Below are positions 1 to 11,816 of a stretch of 64,000 nt of DNA, piece after piece. How positions within the stretch are numbered: the stretch's first letter is position 1; the number at the start of each line of letters is the position of its first letter. The stretch comes from Platycnemis pennipes (lineage: Eukaryota > Arthropoda > Insecta > Odonata > Platycnemididae): positions 14,463,805-14,527,804 of the forward strand of contig OW121856.1 of NCBI GenBank assembly GCA_933228895.1. The letters are read 5' to 3'. The position numbers and the translations under genes were made by a program. A model generated the notes under the pieces. It did no database searches, was not told the origin of the DNA, and was given only the letters and a program-made list of their open reading frames with translations.

Positions 1-1400
1 TAAGAGATGTAAAATAATGTGTATGTGTGCGACATGTTGTCCCGTAGTAATTTGCCGTTTAGTGATGTAATACAGGATATTATACGATTATTCTTCATTT
101 CTCATGCTGTCCAAAGCCTGAAGGTATTATATTCAATGCAAAATGAGTAAAAATTAAGTAATCAGACGGCGTGGTCAGGAAATACGTGATGAACAACCAC
201 TGTCATCCATCCGGTTGTGTTTTTCCCTTTGCTACCTATTGATGAAGACACTATGCCTTAATTTTCATTGTGTACAATGGCGTAATGATTTAATTTTAAT
301 AGTTCTCGATTCCTGAACTAGTTATTTTCTAATGAATTTGCGCAAGGTGGGAAAGGACGTCGTTGAACTAGTTTTTCAGTTTCCTCTTGTTTGTTTGCTT
401 TGATAACCAATGATGATTTACTGTGGTGTAAGTGTTCAGCTGCAAATGTTATTGTACACGAATCTTAAATTAATTTATTGAATTCCCTATGTGTGTAGAA
501 AGGGATAATGCAACGGCGTGGTCTGGACATGAGCATTTCAAAGCCACTTTGGATGTCCTGTAGTTTGCTTTCTTTGATTACTAATGATGAAATATAACTG
601 TGTTAGCTTTCGCCTGTAAACTTGTATTGAATTCGGAATTAATTATTACCAGTATTACCAGAATCCGGAATTATTTTACCAGTAATTTGTGTGGAAAGGG
701 AAAATGAAGCGGCGTGGTCAGGGCATTTGGAGTATTTCACAGTCTCTGTAATTCGTTTATTTTGCTAACCATTGGTGAAATGTTATGGCGTTCACGTTTT
801 ATTTTAGTGGTTTATCAAACCCTGAATTTATAGGTATATATCCGAGTGGTTGGTGTTAGGGGAAAATGAGACGGCGTGGTCTGTTCACTAGTACCAAAAG
901 GTACTACACATTTTATAGCCACTGTGTATCATTGTTTTCTTGCCCTGCGTACTACTGAAGGAATGTGGTAATGTTGTTGTTTAACATTGCATTTCATTAT
1001 TATCTCCTTTCCTCTTCATAAGTTAAAATTCGGCAGTACACCATTTGTACATCGTGTTATGCATCCCTCATTGTAACTGAAAGTGGCCATCGTATTTCAT
1101 CGTTTTGCCTCCTGTTTTCGAAGTTTGAGATTGTCACTTGATTTCACTTTAAAGAACGCAGAATGATGATTACTACTCACCCTATTCAAGGATTTCAGAG
1201 GAGTGAGATATGTGCTCTGTTTTTGATAAATTGTGATGTACCTGCGTGAAGGTCTTCGTGGATAATAACGTTTTTCTTTACTATGAATTACGTTCTTCTG
1301 TTGAGGACCTTAAAATTATATTCCTTCTTCTTTAAAGCGAGACTTAGCATTATGCCGAACTGTTCCGCGTATGGGTGCGTGGTCTAAGAGTTCACCATAG
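1..1400. repeat. Diverged tandem repeat with GGCGTGGTC core
   Basis: The sequence repeats imperfectly about every 150-200 bases. The sharpest landmark is GGCGTGGTC at about 169, 512, 712 and 865, with weaker versions near 350 and 1374. Each core is followed some 60-90 bases later by a second landmark resembling TTTGCTAACCATTGATGAA (near 230, 400, 577, 755). Spacer sequence has diverged much more than the two landmarks. No convincing reading frame covers it. It could be an old satellite or a repetitive non-coding transcript; the sequence alone does not decide. Confidence 0.5.
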
Positions 1401-2000
1401 GGCATTTTTATTGGTATTTTCTTAACCTGATTAAAACCATAATTAATAGTCGGGTGGTAATATACGATGCTGGTTTGTTGTTTAAGAGCTATTTATGACT
1501 ACTGTAAGGTTTTGTGTAAGCTGCTGAGTTCTTAACTGTGTTTTGTCATTAATACATGCCACTGCATTTTTTCCAGTGTAAGTTGAGAAGCTGAGTTGCA
1601 TGCCAGGAGAGGCCTGAAGTTTGTGCATAAGTGAAGAAAGTACCTACCTACAGGAACATTATTAACTGGAGTTGTTATGATTACAGTTTTCCATTATTTC
1701 CTTTCCCTGTCAGCTGCCTTATTACATTTGGGTGCTTAAGTGTTTTTCTTGATATTTGTTTCTGTACCATCAATGTCTGTTGCTGCCCTTGTTTTATTAA
1801 AATTATCTATATGATCTGTTTTCTTTTATTCTTTTGTAATATTGGTAGATGCCCTGTCCTTAATGCACTGGGTTATTCCTCATAAGGTGAGCTACTGGTT
1901 CCGGAAATTGAGCATTGTTTTAGAGATCTTTTAATGATACAGTTTTAACTACTCCATTAAAGAATGGTTGTCCCCCTTGGGAGGTAGTACTTAAGGCTAT

Positions 2001-2625
2001 TGGATATCACTTTTAATGGCAGGGGCTGTCTTGGTTTTGCCTGTAGATCGGTAGTTATCACTTCGGCGTAGCCGTCTAAATTAACATTAGGTGTTATGAA
2101 GGGAATGTACAATCTGATTTTATTTCTGCTGCTTCTATCCACTTCACGTAAAATTTTACCGTGACAGTCGAGTAAGGATATCTCGTAGAGAATTACGTTG
2201 CCACGATATTAAATGGCGAGTTTATAATTGCTGAATAAATAACGAAATATTTTCATAGTTTTTTATTCATGCAGTACCTATATTGTTGATTCTGTATAGG
2301 GTTGTTGGATATCACTTTTAATGGCAGGGGCTGTCTTGGTTTTGCCTGTAGATCGGTAGTTATCCGTTCGGCGTAGCCGTCTAAATTAACATTAGGTGTT
2401 ACGAAGGGAATGTACAGCCACTGATCCTGGTATTTGATTTTATTTCTGCTGCTTCTATCCACTTCACGTAAAATTTTACTGTGACAGTCGAGTAGGGATA
2501 TCTCGTAGAGAAATAAGTTGTCACTATATTAAATGGCGAGTTTATAACTGCTGAATAAATAACGTAATATTTTTATAGTTTTTTATTCATGCAGTACCTA
2601 TATTGTTGATTCTGTATAGGGTTGG
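2001..2625. repeat. Tandem duplication, 305-bp period
   Basis: Two direct copies, about 2001-2305 and 2306-2625, start with TGGATATCACTTTTAATGG and end with TTGATTCTGTATAGGGTTG. The second copy carries about 16 extra bases near 2416-2432. On the minus strand both copies stay open through the same frame, which reads ...LREVDRSSRNKI... and TPNVNLDGYAE. Differences between the copies include amino-acid changes, so strong constraint is not evident. I do not recognise the peptide; it may be a duplicated exon fragment. Confidence 0.7.
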
Positions 2626-2820
2626 GTTGATTTTGAGATTCAGCGCTTTTCATGTTTTCCAGAGCCACCGTAACTTGGATATTTATCACTTGAACTGTAA
2701 TTGCACGGCTTTCTGCGTTCATTCGAAATTTGGGGCAGAATTTTTTCAAGAAGTTGTCAGAGGTTTATGTTAAAGGAAAACCTGTTCTAACCGAAACTAG
2801 TTGTAAAGGTATCTATGAAA

Positions 2821-2902
2821 AGGACAGCTACCAACACACGTTTTGTGGTTGCTGAACGGGCAACGCCCACTTCCTTCTGCTATCGTGGGCGGTAGCTGCC
2901 CT
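2821..2902. repeat. Short imperfect hairpin
   Basis: AGGACAGCTACC at 2821 is the near-perfect inverse of GGTAGCTGCCCT at 2891, and the pairing extends a few bases inward. Nothing else is evident between 2630 and 3340. Confidence 0.4.
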
Positions 2903-3746
2903 AGCTTTTCGAAATAATTGCCATTTTTGGCCGATTTCTCGTGAAATGGTCTTGTAGTTTACGTTAAAACTCCGATGGCATGCCTACAAATGTGTTAGGA
3001 GCCATTTAATTGCGCTGATAACGAGATATTTGGATAATAATGATGCCGTTACCCCGTACGCCCATAAGCGGCCATGTATTAGCAGCGCTCCGAGCAACGA
3101 GTAATGGCGCCTGCCTTTCACTTGGCCAACCTCTCCCAATAAAGTGCCTCTATTTTCCAGTAGCCGTGCACACCATCTCGTGGAAAGATTTCTAATTCGA
3201 GAGTAGTACCTGTCATATAAAACGTTCTTATTGTTGGTGATTGCTGGGATTTTTGGTTAACTGATCGAACATGGTGGAAAGCGATGTTTCAGGTAAATAC
3301 TCATTAGTAATTTTGCTAAAGTTCCTAATAAAAGTTATGATTAGAGCGCGGAAAAAAAGTCTTTTTGGCTTTTTGTAAAAGTGGGATTTTTGTGGTTTTA
3401 AATACAAATCTTCGCCAATCTCATCAAATAAAACAGTTTTTCATGACTTTTTTAGAGACTTTTTGGGACTTTTTTGGCGTGGCGGGACTTTTCTGATTAA
3501 AAGAGACTTTTATGGGCCTTTTTATTTAAACCACATGCCAAAGTTAATATTTGGCTGTTGTGATCACATTTTTTCAACTGTGTGTTGGACGCATCTGTGT
3601 TTTTCATGCGGTACTACACGGTGCAGAGATGTACTGTAAAATGTAAGCTCCTAACAATTGTTAATGCGAAATTTTAATAATAGCTCCGGAAACTGCAATG
3701 AATTCTTTCTATTTCTCCACCGTTCATGAAATAATCACACTCATTC

Positions 3747-3870
3747 AGTGCTTCAACCCGAAGGTTGGTTTGGATAGGTGAGGGTAGAGCTCACCCCGTA
3801 CTTATCCATTTGCATGTCAAATTCACATATTGTTCCTTTCCCTGGGCCACCTCGCACTTCGAGCTTTTTT
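3747..3870 (-). repeat. SINE fragment (family A)
   Basis: CAACCCGAAGGTTGGTTTG, a following GGTGAGGG...CTCACCCCGTA stretch and CCCTGGGCCACCT are shared in the same order with 15745-15960 and 52993-53256. The copy at 53 kb shows a tRNA-like head on the minus strand, so orientation is assigned from it. Confidence 0.5.
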
Positions 3871-4849
3871 TTGCTGAGGGTGTCCAAAGACTTCACAAAG
3901 GGATAGATTGATCTGAAAGAATGCATTGATCTAATTATGAACCAGCTTATTTGAACCCGGGTGGTGGTGGCGCTGACAAGCCGACATCGCTACACTGTAT
4001 GCTAGCACTCCGCTTTTGTTTAGGACAGGGGTCTCCAAACTACGGCCCGCGGGCCAGATGCGGCCCTCGAGGCTCTCTCCTCCGGCCCGTGGAGACCCTT
4101 TCATCTTCGGAAAAATATTACGGAAATTCACGTGTATCCTGCCAAGATCAACCGTCGCTTACGTGGAAGTAACGTTTTTACCGACTTAAAAAATAGGCGC
4201 GCAGCAGTGCGTTATGTTTTCCAACCGTTCACTGCATTGCAAAACCTTATTCGTTGCTTACACTTCCTACTTCTGTTCACAGTCAATGACAAGAACACTT
4301 AATAAGTGTTATACAGTGTTCTTGGTCAATGAGATGATGTAACGCCATCTAGTGATAGAGCTTTTAAATCGTTTGCTACTTGTTCAAGACTTGATTATTT
4401 TGATCTCAGTTTGCCAGTTGCGGTTGACTGCTGCGATGAGGAAGGGCAGGTGCCAGTCAGCGAATTCTAATTGCGAAACATGTTGCACTCTATTTTATTT
4501 AGTGATAATTTCCTTCGCGTAAAAAATTACCAGTGTGTATAAAATATTGCGAGTGTCGTTAGTTCAACAAGAATTTTCTGAATGTTATGAAGAGAGAACA
4601 TTAAAAGGAACAATCTTTCTACCAGAAGTGGATATATTTTCAGACTGTATTCAGGTAATTTTAGAATTCAAAAAAGAATTTTTTTAAATTGTTTCGGGTT
4701 ATTTCGTTATTTCCAGCTATAATTGCGACAAAATTAGTGCGCATAATCAGGTTTTTTTAGCGATATTTTGCGCAACATACTTTCCGTTGCACTATTTATT
4801 GATGTTAAAGTCACTTTTTTTTAGTGCCCAACGATATCCGAGAAGAGGT

Positions 4850-6706
4850 CAAGAAAAATAGACGACGAGTGTCGGCAATTTCAAGAAGAATGGAGTTTCA
4901 AATACTTCTTCATCAAATCCGGCGAGAAAGCATTGTGTGTGATTTGCAACGAAACCGTGGCTGTGATGAAAGAATACAACCTGCGCCGTAATCATCGAAG
5001 CAAACATCAGGAGAAGTATGCACAGTTCGAGGGTAAAGTCCTGCAGAAAAATTTTCTAAATTACGAAATCAACCCACATCTCAGAGGACATTGTTCAGAT
5101 AATCCTCAAATGAAATTGTAGGTATCATTAAAAGCTCAGTTATAAAGTTGCCTAGGTCCTGGCTAAAAGTGGTAAACCGTTTACAGATGGTGAAGTAGTG
5201 AAGGAATGTTTGTTGGAGGTGGCTGTGAAATTTGCCCAGAAAAGTCGAAACAATTTAAAAATTAGCTTTGGGTCCAAATACCATTTCCTGCCATGTTGCA
5301 GACATGGATGAAAATATTGTGACTCAAAGAGCGAAAAATGCAAGCATGTTTCGCGATTTTTAAATTGCAAGCTGTTTCACCTCTCAACTGCTTGTGTTCA
5401 TTAGAGGTGTGGATGAAGACATGAACATAACAACACAGGAGCTGGCTTCCCTGCATAGCATGTATGTCACTGTTACCGGAGAGGATGTGTTCAATGAATT
5501 GAAAAAAGCATTTGCTGATTATAATTTACACTGGACTAACTTCAGTTGCCTGACTGTTGATGGAGGAAAGAATATGAGTGGCATAAAGAAAGGGTTGGTT
5601 GGACAAGTGAAGCAGATGTGTAGTGAGAAAAACATTCCATAACCAATTTTTCTGCACTGTATTATTCACAAGCAAGCTTTGCGTGCTAAATATGTGGAAA
5701 TTAGTATTGTACTAAATACTGTGGTGAAGATGGTGAATTTAATAAGGTCACATGGGCTCAACCATAGACAGTTCAGAGACATGTTGAAAGATACAGACAC
5801 AGAATCGCAATATTTATCGTATTACACGGCAGTGAAATGGCTAAGTTGTGAAAAAGTTCTGAGCAGAGTATTCGAATAATGAAAGAAAATAGGTGACTTC
5901 CTGGAAAGCAAAGGCAAGCCACAGCCATTACAGTCTGATGAAGAATGGGTATGGAAACTGGCCTTTGCTGCAGATATAACTAGTCATTTAAATTTTCTGA
6001 ACCTAAAACTACAAAGAGAGAAAAATCTATTTTCTGATCTATATACCCACCTAGAGGCCTTAAGATCTAAACCTGTCTTGTTTTTGGAACAAGTAGACAC
6101 CAACAACTTAATGCACTTAAAGCAGTGCAAGGTCTTCATGCCTGAAGCAACAGCTGAGTTTCCCACGTCATTTGCAAGCGAGATAATCAAAGACCTCCAG
6201 ATGCAGTTGTAGGAGCTGTTTTCTGACTTGGATTCAAAGGAAGAAGTAGTGAGACTGTTTTAAAACCCATTTGAAGCAGATATGGCCAGTTGCCCAGATG
6301 AACTGCAGCTGGAGGCCATTGAGTTGCAAGCAAATTACCTGCTTAGGGACAAAGAAGGACTGGTGGGTTTTTAACAGTTTTTGCCAAAGGAAGACTTTCA
6401 TATCTTTTAACTATTATTACCTGCAAATTACCTGCTTAGGGACAAGCTCAAAGAAGGACTGGTGGGTCTTTAACAGTTTTTGCCAAAGGAAGACTATCAA
6501 AACTTTTGCATCAAGGTACCTTTAAATCTTTGGACCAACATTTGTGTGAACAAACATTTTCAAGAATGAAATACGTGAAGAACAATTTGAGAACAAACTT
6601 GTATGATGATAATTTCAGATCACTGCTGATATTAGGGACATCAAATCTAAAGCCAGTAATGTCTGCTATTTTGGCATCCAGGAAACAATTTCGACATTCC
6701 CACTAA
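4850..6706 (+). pseudogene. hAT transposase of the GTF2IRD2/Charlie8-like kind, broken
   Basis: A BED-like zinc finger is readable at about 4933-5030 (CVICNETVAVMKEYNLRRNH, followed by a second His). Further on, fragments at 5394-5642, 5679-5879 and 5990-6215 keep the typical hAT core: LTVDGGKNMSG and, after an in-frame stop, LHCIIHKQAL. A C-terminal dimerisation-like stretch follows to 6706. The frame is interrupted many times by stops and shifts, and 6329-6391 is partly duplicated at 6421-6493. Transposases of this family cut and paste their element in the nucleus; this copy cannot make a full protein. Confidence 0.8.
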
Positions 6707-6782
6707 TAATGGTGTTCATGTTCAATGTGTTATTAAATAATAACTGAATATATAATATTTAAAAAAATTAAAAACAACATCT

Positions 6783-6974
6783 ATTCATGGTAACGAATAA
6801 AATAAGACTTTTAGTCAATTCCACACTTTTTTTATAGCTGACATAGGTTTCGTCAATTTTTTTTGTGATTCTCAAGGTCTTAGGCTTTGACAAAAAAAAT
6901 TGTCGAAACCTAGGTCGGATATATAAAAAAGTGTGTAATTGACTAAAAGTCTTATTTTATTCGTTGCCATGAAT
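6783..6974. mobile_element. Hairpin MITE inside the hAT element
   Basis: ATTCATGGTAACGAATAAAA at 6783 is mirrored by TTTTATTCGTTGCCATGAAT ending at 6974. The two arms stay complementary over about 75 bases, through AAGACTTTTAGTCAATT and GTCGAAACCTA, around a loop of about 40 bases. It is a foldback-type non-autonomous element. A target duplication cannot be separated from the palindromic ends. Confidence 0.75.
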
Positions 6975-8339
6975 ATCGTAAAATTCCACAAAGTGACGCC
7001 TTCAGTGTTATCTGATAAACAACATCTATGTTTGGTTTCTTTTTTAATTGGACCTCGAGTATGTAGTCGGCTCCCAAAGTGCTGTTTGATGGGTAATGCG
7101 GCCCGCGGGCTGAAAAGTTTGGAGACCCCTGGTTTAGGAGATTAGTGGAAAAATGATACAATTATATGAAAGATCATCTACAATTTCCGACGAGGTGAAC
7201 GCGTCACATTGTGTGCAGATGATCATTAAATGAGCCTACATTGTAGCAAGGTAAGCATGACGTAGATGAACCTGGACCCTCGGCTGCGATCAAGCGGAGA
7301 AGCATTATTGATCCTATGTAAAAACTTGTTTTGTATTGTATATTATAAAATTTTCCCCTTTAAATTTGACCGAAAAAACACCGTTTCCAAGGTTTTACAA
7401 TGGAGTTTACTTCCATCCTCTTTGTCATCTAATGCCTTTTTAGTAAGAGGTAGGGTGCTGGGGACTTCCACATATTGAAATAGAGGAACAATGAGATGGG
7501 AGGGTGAGTTTCGAAGAAAATGAACCATGGGGAGACGGGAGAGCGAATATAAACGATGTGAGTGGTTAAGCGGGGTTGCATAACTTGGAGCATACAGCCC
7601 CGCGACGCAGAGGCGCATGTTTCAGGGCGCGCTGTTCATCCTGCGTCAAAATGTTAGAATACCATTATTGTTGCTTATATTGTCTTCTTTCCGATTATCT
7701 GATTAGTTTTTCCCAAAATGAAAACGAAACGATTTAAAAACTAAAAAAGCGATTTTTTGAGTGTTATTTTCAAAATTTGGGGGGGTTGCGGTGGGAATTT
7801 TTGGCGGAAAGTTAGAAATTCTGATTCAGCGACCCAAAAAGCATAGGATAAAAATTTCCAGAACTACCTATAATTTTTCCAAGTAAAATCCCCTAATGCC
7901 TGGACTAGCATCTTTAGGCTCTTTTCTCCAACAATTCGGTTAAATTCAGCAACTTTCTCACGGAAATAACTCAGTCTTTTGAGAGACTTTTTTCAAAAAT
8001 ATTGGTGACTTTTTAGGCGACTTCTTTTTTGCAAAATTGATGACTTTTTTCCGCGCTCTACTTATGACCTCCAGCTAAATAAATAGTCATTTTACGACAA
8101 ATAATGGAAATGGAACTAAAAAGAAAACACGAGACATAATAGTTTTGACAAAAATCAAATTAATAGCCTTTCCGTAGGCAAGTCACTGAAAAGACGTATG
8201 AGTGAGGATTTTCCTACCAAAGGATGGAAAAAAAGGTTTATAATGGAGTTTGTCGTATAAATAAAAAGTTTCATTAGGGAGGTTGGAATTACATGGTGTC
8301 TTATCCTACGGTGTCATGGTGTCTTACGGTTTTAAAAAA

Positions 8340-8400
8340 ACGGTGTATGAATGAGGTTGTCGTATATAAGATGGTCGTATATCTGAGGTTCTACTGTATA
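8340..8400 (-). mobile_element. Single pogo/Tigger-like terminus
   Basis: On the minus strand the segment starts TACAGTAGAACCTC and continues with ACGACCATCTT and ACGACAACCTC blocks, the usual look of pogo/Tigger termini. No matching opposite end was found, so this is a solo or truncated end. Confidence 0.4.
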
Positions 8401-9871
8401 TTGGCTACAGCTAACACCATTTGTACCCTGACAATGATGTATCATCATTGAAGCACGGGTCAAACATAGTTATTTTTGTGGAAAATTGAACATCATTATT
8501 CCCATTTTAACGCACAACACTTACTTCCACACGATTTGAGCTCTGACACAACATAGCCACATAACAGGCTTTTCCTCATTATCATAATTTTAACATTCGT
8601 CAAGAAATGACAGATGTGTATTTACAAACACTGTGCCACAGAAAAATAATTACCCATGGCGAACAACAGGGGTTTCTTTTCTACATATCCCTACATCAAT
8701 CAAGAACATTATAAAAGAAAACAGTTCCCACACACAAATAACCAATCAAGTCACAAGATGTTTATATGCTAATAATATTTAATTGCAATTATTACAGTTA
8801 CTGCAACAGCGCATGCTTCAAATCACGTCAGCACTTTGGCTCTCCTTTCTCGGAAATACTACTTAACATGAACACAATTGATTCAAACATTCCTATTATG
8901 GTCTCTATCATGAAAAACTAATCCATGTTATAACAAGTCATTACACATCATTTGAAATTCTAGGAGGGCCAAGCAAAAACTCTGGTGGGATATAAACAGA
9001 ATCGCAACTATATTCAGGCCCACCCCTCACCACATTGTATTTGAAGTATTGAGTTTACAAAGCTCAAGTACAAGAATGTGGACCTTACCCAGAGAAACAA
9101 AAAAACAACTCGTTTAATCTCTAATTCTTCCTACTACCTAACTTCAATGGGTCCGTCGACCCATTGAAATTTTTAAAATTTAGATTTAGGAGGCATCTAC
9201 ACTATCCAGTTTTCATTCACACAATAACACCATTCTGGCATCCCAATTTATACAACACAATATCGTTATTGAGAGAATTTCTCTAGGAGTCCGTCATGGC
9301 AATTAATTATCCGTGCTTACATCTTCCCTTCAGCTACCCCCTCTAACCTCCGATCAAACTCTACCCAGCCAATTACATTCAACAGTAGACATTCCATTAT
9401 CTGACGATTAATATTAATGTTTACTTCTATATGGAGAGAAAAACCTTCAAGAATCTGAATTACATCCCAGCTTGGTGGGTAAATACACATAAGAACTATT
9501 TCATGAGTGTTGCCGAAAAAATATGAGTTAACAATTGTATACTTAATTTATGACGGTGTTCACAAATATGTAACACTTGGGTCAGGTTACAAGTAGCTAG
9601 ATTTACTGTGGGAAAAAAATCAGTGAAAACACCATTCAAAAACGTTCATTTCCTAAATTTGTGTTATGTGAGTCCCAGATTGACTCTGGATGGGCAAGGC
9701 TAACTTCGGAAACACAAATTGCTTTCTTCATCGCTCAAAATGGCCTAGCACCAGATTCCTTTTCTGCTACATTTTATTCTATGACAGGACAGCTCATGTT
9801 TATCTTTTAATTCCAGGTTATCTTTGCTCAACAGGTACCAATTAGCTCCCAGAATTAAGACAAAAAATTAC
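8401..9871. other. Intron sequence, nothing further recognised
   Basis: AT-rich sequence with no persuasive reading frame. It lies downstream of the third ACSL coding exon, on the minus strand, and is best read as its intron 3. Confidence 0.4.
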
Positions 9872-10049
9872 CTGGCAGAGATTGCTTAAAGCAACCATGT
9901 GCAGCCATGAACCACTCAGCTCTTGTTTCTGCAAATATGACAACCTTCTGCTGTGTCTTTAAACCGAGGATTCTTAGGCCTCTGCCAAAGCTGGCAGCTA
10001 TCCTATCAACTTCACTGAAGGTCTTCCACTTGTATTCTCCCATAACATA
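9872..10049 (-). CDS. Long-chain acyl-CoA synthetase (ACSL3/4-like), exon 3
   Basis: This exon encodes 59 codons plus one base. It has an acceptor TCTGTTTACAG at its 5' side and donor CCAG|GTAATT at its 3' side. The peptide contains YVMGEYKWKTFSEVDRIAAS, FGRGLRILGL and the very characteristic IFAETRAEWFMAA, which aligns with the start of the adenylate-forming domain of ACSL3/4. The exon joins exon 2 in phase 0, matching the ...VFKK|(x)xxGxYKW pattern of the family. Later exons, including the AMP-binding P-loop-like motif, are not in the 9.8 kb to its left, so intron 3 is long or the rest has been lost. Confidence 0.88.
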
Positions 10050-10784
10050 CTGTAAACAGAGAAAATCTCGGTAAATATGAGCTTAACAGTCAAGAACTTC
10101 AAAATTTATTTTCAAACACTAAAAATTGTCGTTTTTCGATGAAATTTTCAGAGCAGAACCTGCTATAATGGTAATTTACGCACACGTTAAAAAAATTATA
10201 AAAAAGAATAAATTCAAGATTTAGCAGCTTTTCAAACGCATGAGGTGGGTGTTTGAAGCACCGCCTTATTGGAAAATCCCCGCGTTGGCACCAGGTGGCG
10301 AGTCTATTGTTGAGTGGCGTTTCTGCAGCGGAGGCACGTATTCACCGATCACATCACCTCCCCACGACCTGGGAACGCCTGAATCTCGCTGAAATTATGA
10401 CACTTCGCAATTTACGCCAGAAATCACACTTTTGTGTATGATCACACGTCTCAGCAACCAAGAAAAGATTTTTAAAGAATGCTCCCCCCCCCCCGTCGAA
10501 ACCTACGCCACAAACCGAACGGATACGGATTGCTTCTCACATGTACGTGTATACTGTTGCGTGCATGCTGCGTGTTCTACGTGTATGCATGTTGCGTGTT
10601 CTAGAGTCGGCAAACCAGACAATCTCTATATCTGCACAGACAATGGAACAACAAAAATATTGTATACCCATAAGAATTGTGAAATAAAACATACTATAAA
10701 CGTGCGCTTTCCATTTAACCAGACTGAGCTACAGCGACGCGTGGCCGGGTACAGCTTGCAGCTTATAAAATGTATGAATTCAAT

Positions 10785-11080
10785 CAGGGGCGTCGGAACT
10801 ATTTTCGCAGAGGGGGGCAAACCTTGAAAAGGTCCCGGCTCTTAAGAAAAGGGCCCGGCTCCTATGAAAAGGGTGCGCATTTATTTGCAGATAGGAGGGG
10901 GTAGGAACTAGAATTCTGCTAAAAGTGCATATGAAGGTGGTAGAATATGCGTCTGAAGGGAAAAGGCAAGCTGGAAACAAGTGAAATTTAATTTTTAACA
11001 ATGAAGACTCATTTCACTGGGGCAGGGGGCAAATTCTAGGTGAGAGGGGGGCCCAATGCCCCCCACTTCCGACGCCGCAG
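10785..11080. mobile_element. hAT-type MITE with AATTCAAT target duplication
   Basis: It starts CAGGGGCGTCGGAACT and ends CTTCCGACGCCGCAG, inverted over the terminal 14 or so bases. It is flanked on both sides by the 8-bp repeat AATTCAAT (10777-10784, 11081-11088). The interior is rich in AAAGG/GGGGG runs and has no transposase. It sits in ACSL intron 2. Confidence 0.85.
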
Positions 11081-11438
11081 AATTCAATGTTGTTGTGAAC
11101 TTGTTAGCAAATTGGCAGCTACGCTTATTCTTCAATTACATAGTACACGTGAAATATAACCACTCTAAATCACTAAAATCAGCAATGATTTCATTCCAGT
11201 TATATTTACCTAGAGAGATACCTTGATATTTCTACTTCAACAGGCTGTATGTAATAATTTGAAATGTTTTTCAGACAAAATAGTTGCAAAAACAAAACCT
11301 AAACGTTTGCATTACTCATGTCAGTTAAAGGAATTTCAACAACTCTAAGGCATTTCCGTTAATGATGAACACCTTGGATTGCTTCTCTTACCACTCCTTA
11401 GATTCTGGAATAATATATATTAGCGAAATAATAGGTAC

Positions 11439-11660
11439 CTTTTTGAAAACGCTGCCATTTGGCTGAGTCTCGTCCTCCTCCGTCAGAATTTCCCGCGTGC
11501 CCAAGCACGGCCGGGAGCCATAATTCTCCACCGTGAACCTCATCACCTTCTCCATCGTGTCCACGCGGTCCCTGAGAAGCCGGACGTGAAGCGGACCTGG
11601 GTCATCCACAGACCGGTACGTCACCGAGGTGCGGTCATCGCCGTACGACACCGGCTTTGC
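11439..11660 (-). CDS. Long-chain acyl-CoA synthetase (ACSL3/4-like), exon 2
   Basis: ACSL3/4 enzymes activate long-chain fatty acids, ACSL4 favouring arachidonate-type ones, to acyl-CoA with ATP on ER and mitochondrial membranes. This exon (74 codons, phase 0 at both ends) has acceptor CCCCATTGCAG and donor AAAAAG|GTACCT. Its peptide begins AKPVSYGDD, followed by YRSVDD, and ends with LGTREILTEEDETQPNG and VFKK. That is the same order and spacing as the segment that opens the short human ACSL4 form (AKPTSD..., YRSV, LGTREILSEENE..., VFKK). The neighbouring exons fit in phase. The start is in the small exon upstream (11817-11840). Confidence 0.9.
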
Positions 11661-11816
11661 CTGCAATGGGGAGAGGCAAGGCCGGTCGTCTCAATGCAGA
11701 GAAGAAAAACCAATCAACATTCCCACCTAACCACGGTGAGGATAGTGTCATTCCGGATACATACAAATGCGATGCGATTTGATTGAAAGGGATTTTGAGT
11801 CCGAGAAGAAACTTAC

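Larger units (their letters stand above)
4026..7131 (+). mobile_element. hAT (Charlie-type) DNA transposon, decayed
   Basis: The element begins CAGGGGTCTCCAAACT at 4026 and ends AGTTTGGAGACCCCTG at 7131, a perfect 16-bp inverted repeat. Both sides carry the same 8-bp target duplication GTTTAGGA (4018-4025, 7132-7139), the size expected for hAT. Next to each terminal repeat is a GGCCCGCGGGC-like palindrome. Inside is a broken transposase (see the pseudogene entry). It is inserted inside the element at 3341-8061. Confidence 0.93.
3341..8061. mobile_element. DNA transposon with TTATGA target duplication, host of a nested hAT
   Basis: The ends are inverted: TTAGAGCGCGGAAAAAA begins at 3341 and its near-complement TTTTTTCCGCGCTCTAC ends at 8061. 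Both sides are flanked by TTATGA (3335-3340 and 8062-8067). Subterminal parts on both sides are rich in GACTTTTT-type repeats. Outside the nested hAT element (4026-7131) no transposase is recognisable, so this is probably a non-autonomous or decayed element. A SINE-like fragment lies inside at about 3747-3870. The superfamily is not identified. Confidence 0.6.

Noticed and set aside
100..960. Array of C/D-box snoRNAs in the first repeat region
   Set aside because: TGATGA-like C boxes are present, but no CTGA D box or terminal stem occurs at a suitable distance in several units.
1631..1885. 84-codon Cys/Phe-rich frame
   Set aside because: Composition follows from T-rich DNA and no domain or splice context supports it.
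6271..6525. 84-codon frame with an internal peptide repeat
   Set aside because: It is an out-of-frame reading of a short duplication within the broken hAT transposase.
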